5,743 nt of DNA, taken from NCBI GenBank assembly GCA_003142355.1, contig PLMF01000435.1, positions 17,226 through 22,968 of the forward strand. The letters run 5' to 3'. Both the position numbers and the translations under genes were made by a program. Position 1 is the first letter of the stretch; each line of letters starts with the position of its first letter. Below are positions 1 to 5,324 of the stretch, piece by piece. Source of the DNA: Bryobacterales bacterium. Its GTDB lineage: Bacteria; Acidobacteriota; Terriglobia; Bryobacterales; Bryobacteraceae. The notes below the pieces were generated by a model. That model ran no database searches. It saw only the letters and a list, made by a program, of their open reading frames with translations, and had not been told where the DNA came from.

Positions 1-2
1 TC

Positions 3-722
3 GAGATCGATTTCCCCACCGAACCCTTCCACTCCGCGTTCCGCCTCCTGGTCCGTTCCGCCGTCCTCTTCTTCGCCAACCTGCGCTTTCTGGCGGCGGT
101 CACGCTGCTGGTCTATCTCCCCGCAAAATTGGCGCTCCAGTTTCTGTTGTACGTCCTCGATGTCCCCACCAGCGGAATCGTCTCCTACCTCGCTCTGGAT
201 CTCAGCGACCTGTTCCTCGGCGCGCTGGTGATTCCGGCGGTCGTTTACGGCCTGGTGGCCAGGTTCCGCTGCGGCCAGACTGCTCCCCTGCGCGAATCCC
301 TGCGCTGGGGCCGCCGCCAATGGGGAAAGACGCTGTGGAACATGTTCAAAGTCGAAGTCACGGTGGCGCTCTGGGCGGCGCTGCTGCTCATCCCCGGCCT
401 GGTGGCCATGGTCAGGCTCATCTTCGCCGATGTGATTGTGGCCATCGAGGCCGACCGCGAAACCGAAATTCTGGCGCGCAGCCGCGTCCTGAGCAAGGGC
501 CACGGCTGGCGCATCTTCTTGGTGATGTTACCGCTGATGGTGGCAAGCCTGGTGGGCAGCTTCCTGATCCTCGGCGCTTTTGAGGACGCTGCCTATTCGC
601 GCGTGGTCATGGCGCTGGCCGACAGCGTCCTTTCCGTGGGCGGGCAGTTCACCACGGTGGCCGTGCTGCTGATGTACCTGGGCGTGGTTCGCCCCCCCGC
701 TCCGGCCAAGCCGTTGCGGTAA
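3..722 (+). CDS. Polytopic membrane protein, 5' end outside window (GPDPase-membrane-domain/YciC-like)
   Basis: The frame is open from the window edge to the TAA at 720-722 (239 residues visible), so the true start lies upstream and the TTG at 129 is only an internal codon. About five hydrophobic segments can be seen, near residues 24-44, 59-88, 117-147, 169-195 and 200-231. Between them lie a basic loop (residues ~97-113, with RWGRRQWGK) and the stretch IPGLVAMVRLIFADVIVAIE, followed by RSRVLSKGHGWRIF. That 'IPG...R..FA..V...E.....A..RS..L.KG..WRIF' pattern is known from inner-membrane proteins of the glycerophosphodiester-phosphodiesterase membrane domain and YciC/DUF975-like groups, whose molecular role is poorly defined. 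It is probably an integral cytoplasmic-membrane protein, and no catalytic residues are recognisable. A run of seven C at 692-698 lies near the 3' end. It is probably co-transcribed with the cupin 10 bp downstream. Coding status is nearly certain; the family call is moderate. Confidence 0.85.
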   Translation, partial: EIDFPTEPFHSAFRLLVRSAVLFFANLRFLAAVTLLVYLPAKLALQFLLYVLDVPTSGIVSYLALDLSDLFLGALVIPAVVYGLVARFRCGQTAPLRESLRWGRRQWGKTLWNMFKVEVTVALWAALLLIPGLVAMVRLIFADVIVAIEADRETEILARSRVLSKGHGWRIFLVMLPLMVASLVGSFLILGAFEDAAYSRVVMALADSVLSVGGQFTTVAVLLMYLGVVRPPAPAKPLR

Positions 723-732
723 TCTATCCTCT

Positions 733-1107
733 GTGCGCAAAGTCAATCTGGCCGAAAAGCTGGCCTCGTTTTCCGAATACTTCAGCCCCAGGATTGTGGG
801 CGAGCTGAATGGACAGCACGTCAAGGTCGTGAAGTTTCGAGGCGAATTCGTCTGGCATCGCCACCATGTGGAGGACGAGCTGTTTCTGGTGCTGCGCGGC
901 CGCTTCCGCATGGGCTGCCGCGATGAAACCGGAGCGGAGCGGGAGACGACCGTGAACCAGGGCGAGTTCGTGATTGTGCCGCGCGGCATGGAGCATCGCC
1001 CCGCGGCCGGCGAAGAAGTCGAGATCCTGCTCTTCGAACCGGCCGCCACTTTGAACACCGGCAACCTGCGCGGCGCCCTGACGGTGGACCAGCCGGAGCG
1101 CATCTGA
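733..1107 (+). CDS. Small single-domain cupin protein
   Basis: This 124-residue protein is a single cupin beta-barrel. Motif 1 spans G37 to G56, with H42-x-H44 and E47/E49 as likely metal ligands. Motif 2 spans G77 to H88 (GEFVIVPRGMEH), with H88 as the last ligand. The metal site therefore looks complete. The N-terminus (VNLAEKLASFSEYFSPRIVGELNG) and C-terminus (LLFEPAATLNTGN) match the style of a widespread family of ~110-125-residue stand-alone cupins. No substrate is firmly established for that family; sugar or small-metabolite binding is a guess. A GTG start at 733 fits the family N-terminus. No good Shine-Dalgarno precedes it, so translation is probably coupled to the membrane-protein gene ending 10 bp upstream. 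Its stop codon overlaps the fucosidase ATG by one base (TGATG), again suggesting coupling. It is likely cytoplasmic, as no signal peptide is seen. Confidence 0.93.
   Translation: MRKVNLAEKLASFSEYFSPRIVGELNGQHVKVVKFRGEFVWHRHHVEDELFLVLRGRFRMGCRDETGAERETTVNQGEFVIVPRGMEHRPAAGEEVEILLFEPAATLNTGNLRGALTVDQPERI
1095..1098 (+). promoter_or_regulatory. Ribosome binding site of the fucosidase gene, inside the cupin gene
   Basis: GGAG lies 8 nt before the ATG at 1107. It supports that start and the Tat signal peptide that follows, and shows that the cupin and fucosidase genes were built to be translated together. Confidence 0.5.
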
Positions 1108-2291
1108 TGCTCACCAGGCGTATCTTTCTGGCGGCGCCGGCCGCTGTGGCCGCCTCCGCGGCCCGCACCGTCCCGCCGCCGGCGGCCTTCGGCGCAACGC
1201 CCACGGAACGGCAGATTCGCTGGCACGAACTCGAGACCGCCGCCTTCCTGCATTTCACGGTGAACACATTCACCGGCCAGGAATGGGGATACGGCGACGA
1301 AGATCCCAACATCTTCCAGCCCGCGGCGTTCGATGCCGATGCCATCGCCGGCACTTTGGCCGGCGCCGGCGTGCGGGGCGTCATTCTCACCTGCAAACAT
1401 CATGACGGTTTTTGCCTGTGGCCGACCAGGACCACGGAGCACTCCGTGCGCAGCAGCTCGTGGCGATCGGGGCATGGCGACGTGGTCCGCGACATCTCCG
1501 ATGCGGCCCGGTCTTCGAGGTCTGGCACGACGGCGCCAATGGCGGAGATGGATTCTACGGCGGCGCGCGCGAGAAACGGACCATCGACAAGAACACCTAC
1601 TACGACTGGCCCGGGACGTGGGACCTGGTGCGCTCTCTGCAACCGGACGCCGTCATCTTGAGCGACATGGGACCCGACATTCGGTGGGTAGGTTGCCCAG
1701 CAGGGGTCGCCCGCAATTCCCCTTTCGTTACCTCAACTGGCCGATTTGTATTACCAGTCGGTCGGCCGGGGCGCCAACCTGCTGCTGAACGTGCCTCCCA
1801 ATCGCCATGGCCTGCTGCAAATAGAGGACATGGCTTCGCTAAAAGGCTTCGGGGAGTTCCGGCGCGCGACGTTCGGCCGGAACCTGGCGGCGCGAGCCAG
1901 CGCATCCGCCTCCAACGTGCGCGGAAACAGCCGGGTGTACGGTCCCATGAATCTCTTCGACGGCCGCAACGACACTTACTGGGCCACTGACGATTCGGTG
2001 CTCGCCGCGGAAGTGACCGTGGATCTGGGGCGTGCCGCCACGTTCAACGTGATCCGCATTCGGGAGGCGATTCGTTTCGGGCAGCGCATCGATGCCATTG
2101 CGGTGGATCGCTGGAATTCGGGACGGTGGGAGCCGCTGGCGTCGGCAACCAGCGTTGGCTGCCGTCGCTTGATACGGCTCGACCGCCCCACCACGGCATC
2201 GCGTTTCCGCCTGCGTGTGACCCAGGCCTCCGCCAGCCTGGTGCTCACCGAGTTCGCGCTGTTTGCCGGGGGGGCGAGTTTCGTTGTATAG
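1107..2291 (+). pseudogene. GH29 alpha-L-fucosidase with C-terminal F5/8 type C (discoidin) domain, broken by two frame-changing deletions
   Basis: The intact enzyme would be an exported glycoside hydrolase of family GH29, removing alpha-L-fucose from glycans. The first part (1107 to ~1505, frame 3, ~133 residues) has a Tat-type signal (T3-R-R-I-F-L) and the GH29 stretches WHELETAAFLHFTVNTFTG and KHHDGFCLWPT. The second (~1505 to ~1720, frame 2) starts GPVFEVWHDGANGGDGFYGG, whose Asp corresponds to the usual GH29 nucleophile, and continues to LQPDAVILSDMGPDIRWVG. The third (~1722-2291, frame 3) has LADLYYQSVGRGANLLLNVPP, then a discoidin-like domain from about NLAARASAS to LTEFALF. Blocks usually present are missing at both joints: the GLKFGVYLSPWDRH-like segment at ~1504-1510, and the segment before DLYYxSVGR at ~1712-1725 (PAECDVSIRPGWFYH-like). 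About 390 codons remain, against roughly 480 expected from memory of the family. As it stands, translation stops at 1661 after 184 residues, the last ~50 out of frame. An automated annotation may show two or three separate genes. A sequencing or assembly error is an alternative explanation. Confidence 0.85.
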
Positions 2292-2292
2292 T
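2263..2292 (+). promoter_or_regulatory. Candidate sigma-70-type promoter for the secreted protein
   Basis: TTGCCG (2263-2268, 4 of 6 to TTGACA) is followed after 18 nt by TATAGT (2287-2292, 5 of 6 to TATAAT). The pair overlaps the last codons and the stop of the fucosidase remnant and would start transcription near 2299, about 38 nt before the ATG at 2337. The call rests on consensus matching alone. The AT-rich -10 stands out in a GC-rich background. Confidence 0.35.
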
Positions 2293-2324
2293 GCAGGGAT
2301 GCTGGGCTGCCTAAGGTCCGGTAC

Positions 2325-2330
2325 GGAGGA
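2325..2330 (+). promoter_or_regulatory. Strong ribosome binding site for the 712-residue secreted protein
   Basis: GGAGGA ends 6 nt before the ATG at 2337. A second in-frame ATG follows directly at 2340, but the first has the better spacing. The site fixes the start so that the predicted signal peptide is complete. Confidence 0.75.
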
Positions 2331-2336
2331 GACATA

Positions 2337-4475
2337 ATGATGCGTATTGTCCAACGATCCCTTTCCAGAAGATTTGCGCCTTTTGCCCTGGCGCTGCTGA
2401 TTGCGGCGGGCGCGCAAGCCGCAACCGTGAGCAGCACGCTCACCTTGACCGGAACCACCACCATCTCCGCCAGCGGCTACGTGAATACCGGCCAAATCAC
2501 GCTGACGAACGTGGGAAGCGGTACGTTCGCCAGTACCATTCCTCTTACAGCGCTTACCAGCTCGACGGTGAAGGCGAATTTCACGATCACGCTGACCGGC
2601 GGCACACTGTTCGGAACCTCCTCGGAGCCGGTCGACATCCTGACAGGCGGTTCCGGCAACGCATCGGCGACCATCACGGGTGGCACCGGCAGCTTCTCCG
2701 GGTATCAGGGAAGTTTCCCCACGCTGGCGGGCAGCAGTTCGCAGGTGGGTCAGGGCTTCACCTTCAACTTTACCTTTACCGGCTCCGGCACCGTAAGCAC
2801 GAGTGGCGGCACCACCACTGCGCCGCCGACCATTTCCTCGGTGCAGGATGGGGCCAGCAACACGCCCAACATTGCGCAGGGGGAGTTCCTCAGTATCTAT
2901 GGCACGAACCTCACTCCGTCTTCGTCTGGAGCCACTGACTTTCCACGTCCCAAATCCGTGGGCGGCGTCAAAGTCACCTTCACGCCCGTCGCGGGCGGAA
3001 CCGGTACGGACGTGTATCTGATCGGCGTTTACAAGGCCAGTGGCTACGACCAGATTAACGCCCTCCTGCCTTCCACCGTCCCGGTCGGCAGCTACAACGT
3101 AACCGTCACCAACGGTACGGTCAGCAACCAGTTTCTGACCAAGGTGGTGGCCAGCAAACCCGGCCTGTTCACGCAGGATCAGAGCGGCACCGGTCTGGCA
3201 GTGGTGTTTAACTACATTTCGCAGTCGGAGAACGATGTGAATCGCCTGACCACCGGCAACTACAACGGATCATTGAGTTCCCCCGCCAAGCCGGGACAAA
3301 CCTTGGTCGCCTGGGGAACCGGAATCGGCCCCTATGCGTTGGGGGATAATTCGGCTGGTGTCTTTTACGACTTCAGCAAGTCCGAACCCATTGCCGCCAT
3401 CGTGGGCGGCGTCTCCATCCCGGTAGTCTTCGCGGGCCTCAACCAGTTCGCCGGGGAAGATCAGATCAATTTCACCCTGCCGGCCAACGTTCCCACCGGC
3501 TGCTCCGTGACGTTGCAGATCTCCGTGGCCGGCGTCCTGAGCGCGGTTACGTCTATCTCCATCGCTCCCGCCGGTGCCACCGCCTGTGTCAGCTCCACTT
3601 ATACCACCCAGCAGTTGGTGGCCTTCGATCAGGGCGGCACCATCACCACTGGCGGTTTTACGCTCGCGCAGACCACGTCGACCGACCCTGAGTTGGGCGC
3701 CCTCAAAGCCGACTCCATCGCCGGGTCCTTCTCCCAGATCAGTGGCTACCAACTGTCCTCGTCAGGCAACACGCAAAGCGCCATCCTGGCCAATTCCGGA
3801 GGCTGCGTGGTGGCTCGTACCACGACCACCAACAGCACGGTCACGGCAGGCCATTCGACGGCCTTCGACGCCGGCACGGTCACCCTCACCGGACCCTCCG
3901 GTACGAACCTGAACAATCAGCAGCTCTCGGAAACCAGCAACGCCTACTATTACCTGTTCACGGAAGGCACCTCCACGCCGGGCCAGCCCAGCGGCTCGAT
4001 CCTGGCGGGAACGTACAATGTGACGGGCTCGGGCGGCAACGACGTGGGACCGTTTAGTACTTCGATCACCATCGGCCCGCCGCTCACCCTCAACAACCCC
4101 TTGCCCACCACCGTCACGGAAAGCGCGGGATTGACCATCAAGTGGACGGGCGGCATTGCGTCGGACGCAGTACTGATTAATGGCACTTCTGGAACCACCA
4201 CCGGCACGGGGACTAACCAGATCACCACCACGACCGGATTCGTCTGCACCACCACAGCCGGCCAGGGGACGTTTACCGTGCCCGCTTCGATTCTCACCTG
4301 GTTGCCGACTATAACCGCCGCTCAGGTCAGCGCCGGCACCCCTGCCGGTTCCTTGAGCGTATGGTCCAGCGCCACGCCCAGCAGCTTCAATGCCACCCTG
4401 AAGAAGGACGGCTCGAACATCCCCAGTTCTTTCAGGTACAACTCTTTCATCGACGGCTTGGCCCTGTATCAGTAG
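2337..4475 (+). CDS. Secreted beta-rich protein with TIGR03437-type (Solibacter) domain, function unknown
   Basis: This 712-residue protein begins with a signal peptide: basic MMRIVQRSLSRR, a hydrophobic core, and probable cleavage after AGAQA near residue 28. Residues ~29-155 form a Thr/Ser/Gly-rich beta region with ITGGTGSFSGYQGSF, like the GGTGxFxGxxG motif of exported beta-barrel proteins. Residues ~161-417 read like the TIGR03437/IPT-style pair: a first half with GEFLSIYGTNLTP, YDQINALLPSTVPVGSYNVTVTNG, and a second with LVAWGTGIGP, GVSIPVVFAGLNQFAGEDQINFTLP. Residues ~418-712 add another beta region, including LTIKWTGG and a GTFTVPASILTWLP module that recurs in exported Solibacteres proteins as I remember them. 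The Cys residues I located (389, 417, 490 and 637) all lie in the second half and could form disulfides. No catalytic motif, LPxTG or PEP-CTERM anchor is seen. A surface, adhesive or carbohydrate-contacting role is only a guess. It appears to be transcribed alone, from its own candidate promoter. Confidence 0.93.
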   Translation: MMRIVQRSLSRRFAPFALALLIAAGAQAATVSSTLTLTGTTTISASGYVNTGQITLTNVGSGTFASTIPLTALTSSTVKANFTITLTGGTLFGTSSEPVDILTGGSGNASATITGGTGSFSGYQGSFPTLAGSSSQVGQGFTFNFTFTGSGTVSTSGGTTTAPPTISSVQDGASNTPNIAQGEFLSIYGTNLTPSSSGATDFPRPKSVGGVKVTFTPVAGGTGTDVYLIGVYKASGYDQINALLPSTVPVGSYNVTVTNGTVSNQFLTKVVASKPGLFTQDQSGTGLAVVFNYISQSENDVNRLTTGNYNGSLSSPAKPGQTLVAWGTGIGPYALGDNSAGVFYDFSKSEPIAAIVGGVSIPVVFAGLNQFAGEDQINFTLPANVPTGCSVTLQISVAGVLSAVTSISIAPAGATACVSSTYTTQQLVAFDQGGTITTGGFTLAQTTSTDPELGALKADSIAGSFSQISGYQLSSSGNTQSAILANSGGCVVARTTTTNSTVTAGHSTAFDAGTVTLTGPSGTNLNNQQLSETSNAYYYLFTEGTSTPGQPSGSILAGTYNVTGSGGNDVGPFSTSITIGPPLTLNNPLPTTVTESAGLTIKWTGGIASDAVLINGTSGTTTGTGTNQITTTTGFVCTTTAGQGTFTVPASILTWLPTITAAQVSAGTPAGSLSVWSSATPSSFNATLKKDGSNIPSSFRYNSFIDGLALYQ

Positions 4476-4488
4476 CGGACGGTTCCGC
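4475..4488 (+). terminator. Small hairpin at the stop codon of the secreted-protein gene
   Basis: GCGGA-CGGT-TCCGC makes a 5-bp stem with a 4-nt loop, starting at the last base of the TAG stop. No U-run follows, so as an intrinsic terminator it is weak. It may instead stabilise the 3' end of the mRNA. Confidence 0.3.
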
Positions 4489-4512
4489 GGCCGATTGCTC
4501 ATTGTGCCCTTT

Positions 4513-4526
4513 GGGCCGCCCGGCCC
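4513..4526 (+). terminator. GC-only hairpin, possible terminator element
   Basis: GGGCCGCCCGGCCC folds as GGGCC-GCCC-GGCCC, a 5-bp all-GC stem with a 4-nt loop. It is the second of several stem-forming segments between the secreted-protein gene and the next gene. It lacks a T-tract, so a terminator role is uncertain. Confidence 0.3.
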
Positions 4527-4534
4527 CTGCACCG

Positions 4535-4561
4535 CGCCCCGGGGCGAGGCATGCCTCGCCC
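4535..4561. repeat. Two overlapping perfect palindromes (12 bp and 20 bp)
   Basis: GGGCGAGGCATGCCTCGCCC (4542-4561) is a perfect 20-bp palindrome, able to form an 8-bp stem with a CATG loop. It overlaps CGCCCCGGGGCG (4535-4546), a perfect 12-bp palindrome. Because they share GGGCG, the two RNA foldings exclude each other. The larger one resembles the dispersed intergenic palindromes of the GGGGCGAnGCATnCnTCGCCC type that I recall from several GC-rich bacteria and cyanobacteria, so it may be a REP-like repeat. It sits just upstream of the probable -10 element of the next gene, so it could also be an operator. The palindromes are certain; the role is not. Confidence 0.75.
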
Positions 4562-4569
4562 AGCCCCGC

Positions 4570-4583
4570 CCTGTTACCATGGA
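4570..4583 (+). promoter_or_regulatory. 14-nt shared leader motif (copy A), probable extended -10
   Basis: CCTGTTACCATGGA ends 5 nt before the ATG at 4589. Within it, TG-T-TACCAT fits an extended -10 element (TG, one base, then a hexamer matching TATAAT at 4 of 6). The same 14 nt occur on the minus strand at 5270-5283, just upstream of hypC. If it is the -10, the transcript has almost no leader, and the nearby GGA(A) is the only ribosome-binding hint. No good -35 is visible, since that region is taken by the 20-bp palindrome. Confidence 0.4.
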
Positions 4584-4588
4584 ATCAC

Positions 4589-5017
4589 ATGAGCTTTCAG
4601 TGGCTTCAAATGCGGGTCCAGGAAGAGCAGGAGCGGCGTGAACGGGAGGCGCAGATCCTGGCGCGCCTGCCGCGCGCCCTCGAAGAGGCGTACCGCCATC
4701 TGGCCGCGTGCATCGAAACTTATGTCGGCGCCTTCGGACCCGAGTCGGCGGACATCCACTTGCAGGCGTCCAAAATCCGCATCGCCGTTCGGGAAGAGCA
4801 GGAGGGCAAGTGGCAGCAGCGCGCCAAGGTCGAAATGTCGATCGTTGCCTCGCTGCCGGGATTCCGCATCGAACGCGGCGGAGAGCCCCTCATGATCGAA
4901 GTGGGCCTGCTCCCCGGCGACAAGCTGTTCTTCCGCGACCAGGACCAGTTCGTCACCATGGAAGAACTGACGCGCCGCATCCTGGACCGCGCGTTATTCC
5001 CCAAGCTGGGCGAGTGA
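4589..5017 (+). CDS. Conserved-looking hypothetical protein, 142 residues, function unknown
   Basis: I do not recognise a named family. The protein opens with a long charged helix (residues ~5-50, rich in Glu, Arg and Gln, with QEEQERREREAQ), likely amphipathic or coiled-coil. A predicted beta-rich part follows (IHLQASKIRIAVREEQ, VEMSIVASLPGFRIERG, LMIEVGLLPGDKLFF), and a short helix closes the chain (MEELTRRILDRALF). There is no signal peptide or membrane segment, so it is probably cytoplasmic. The ATG at 4589 is chosen because the frame upstream runs through palindromes and the secreted-protein gene. An out-of-frame ATG at 4579 begins a 20-codon ORF ending at 4641, which could interfere with or couple to this start. 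The 3' end overlaps hypC, on the opposite strand, by 24 bp. A leader motif is shared with hypC, so a link to hydrogenase maturation is conceivable but unproven. Confidence 0.8.
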   Translation: MSFQWLQMRVQEEQERREREAQILARLPRALEEAYRHLAACIETYVGAFGPESADIHLQASKIRIAVREEQEGKWQQRAKVEMSIVASLPGFRIERGGEPLMIEVGLLPGDKLFFRDQDQFVTMEELTRRILDRALFPKLGE

Positions 5018-5260
5018 TTGCTCTTCCAGCTCGGCAAGTGCGCCCAGTTCCCGCAAGTCCGCCAGCGTCCGGGCAGCCTCTTCTTCATCCACCTGGCTGA
5101 TGGCGAACCCTACGTGCACCACCACATACTCGCCCGGCCGCGCCTCCGGAAGATACGCCATGCAGACCTCGCGGCTGATGCCGGCGAAGTCCACCCGCGC
5201 CATCGGGACGCCACCCTCGTCGTGCAGTTCGGTAATCTTGCCGGGAACCGCCAGGCACAT
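4994..5260 (-). CDS. hypC: HypC/HybG/HupF-family [NiFe]-hydrogenase maturation chaperone
   Basis: HypC-family proteins work with HypD in building the Fe(CN)2CO group, then deliver it to the hydrogenase large-subunit precursor in the cytoplasm. The 88-residue product starts MCLAVPGKI, the family hallmark, in which Cys2 becomes the essential N-terminal residue after Met removal. It continues with VDFAGISREVCMAYLPEARPGEYVVVHVGFAISQVDEEEAARTL, including the conserved His at 49. Length is normal for the family. The frame is open further upstream to an ATG at 5326, but the start at 5260 is required to put Cys at position 2. It also has GGAG 8 nt upstream on the minus strand. No hypA, B, D, E, F or hydrogenase gene is in the window, and both flanking genes are on the other strand, so this hypC is transcribed alone here. 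Its 3' end overlaps the unknown gene tail-to-tail. Confidence 0.95.
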   Translation of the reverse strand: MCLAVPGKITELHDEGGVPMARVDFAGISREVCMAYLPEARPGEYVVVHVGFAISQVDEEEAARTLADLRELGALAELEEQSLAQLGE

Positions 5261-5269
5261 GGGAACAAC

Positions 5270-5283
5270 TCCATGGTAACAGG
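5270..5283 (-). promoter_or_regulatory. 14-nt shared leader motif (copy B) upstream of hypC
   Basis: Read on the minus strand, this is CCTGTTACCATGGA, identical to the copy upstream of the unknown gene at 4570-4583. It ends 9 nt before the hypC ATG. TG-T-TACCAT again fits an extended -10, and its GGA is the start of the hypC ribosome binding site GGAG. It abuts the TTGACA of the divergent transporter promoter, so the two promoters may affect each other. Confidence 0.4.
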
Positions 5284-5312
5284 TTGACAGCTCCCGCCCC
5301 GCTTGCTTAACT
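5284..5312 (+). promoter_or_regulatory. Candidate promoter of the NRAMP transporter gene
   Basis: A perfect TTGACA (5284-5289) is followed after 17 nt by TTAACT (5307-5312), only a 3 of 6 match to TATAAT. It would start transcription near 5319, so the mRNA would be nearly leaderless at the ATG at 5325. This agrees with the lack of any Shine-Dalgarno there. I see no clear MntR or Fur box in the 64-bp intergenic region. Confidence 0.35.
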
Positions 5313-5324
5313 GTAGTAAATCCC

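Noticed and set aside
528..1475. 315-codon open frame on the minus strand
   Set aside because: It runs antisense across the end of the membrane protein, the whole cupin and the fucosidase start. Its product is Arg/Gly/Ala-rich with no domain, as expected for an antisense frame in GC-rich DNA.
1718..1726. Programmed frameshift at C-CCT-TTC (1720-1726) as an explanation for the split fucosidase
   Set aside because: The heptamer fits the -1 slippery pattern in frame 2, but a -1 shift leads to frame 1, whereas the enzyme continues in frame 3. Conserved protein blocks also seem to be missing at both joints, which slippage cannot explain.
2267..2274. Seven-G run near the fucosidase 3' end and seven-C run at 692-698
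   Set aside because: Both occur near gene ends in GC-rich DNA. The frames remain consistent across them, so there is no sign of slippage or function.
3762..4580. 272-codon open frame on the minus strand
   Set aside because: It is antisense to the secreted-protein gene, Arg/Gly-rich and without recognisable motifs. The sense strand has a signal peptide, a ribosome binding site and known domains.
4361..4588. Earlier start for the unknown protein inside the secreted-protein gene
   Set aside because: The extension would be read through the end of another gene and the palindrome cluster, and its sequence is Pro/Ala/Ser junk. The ATG at 4589 has the leader motif shared with hypC just upstream.
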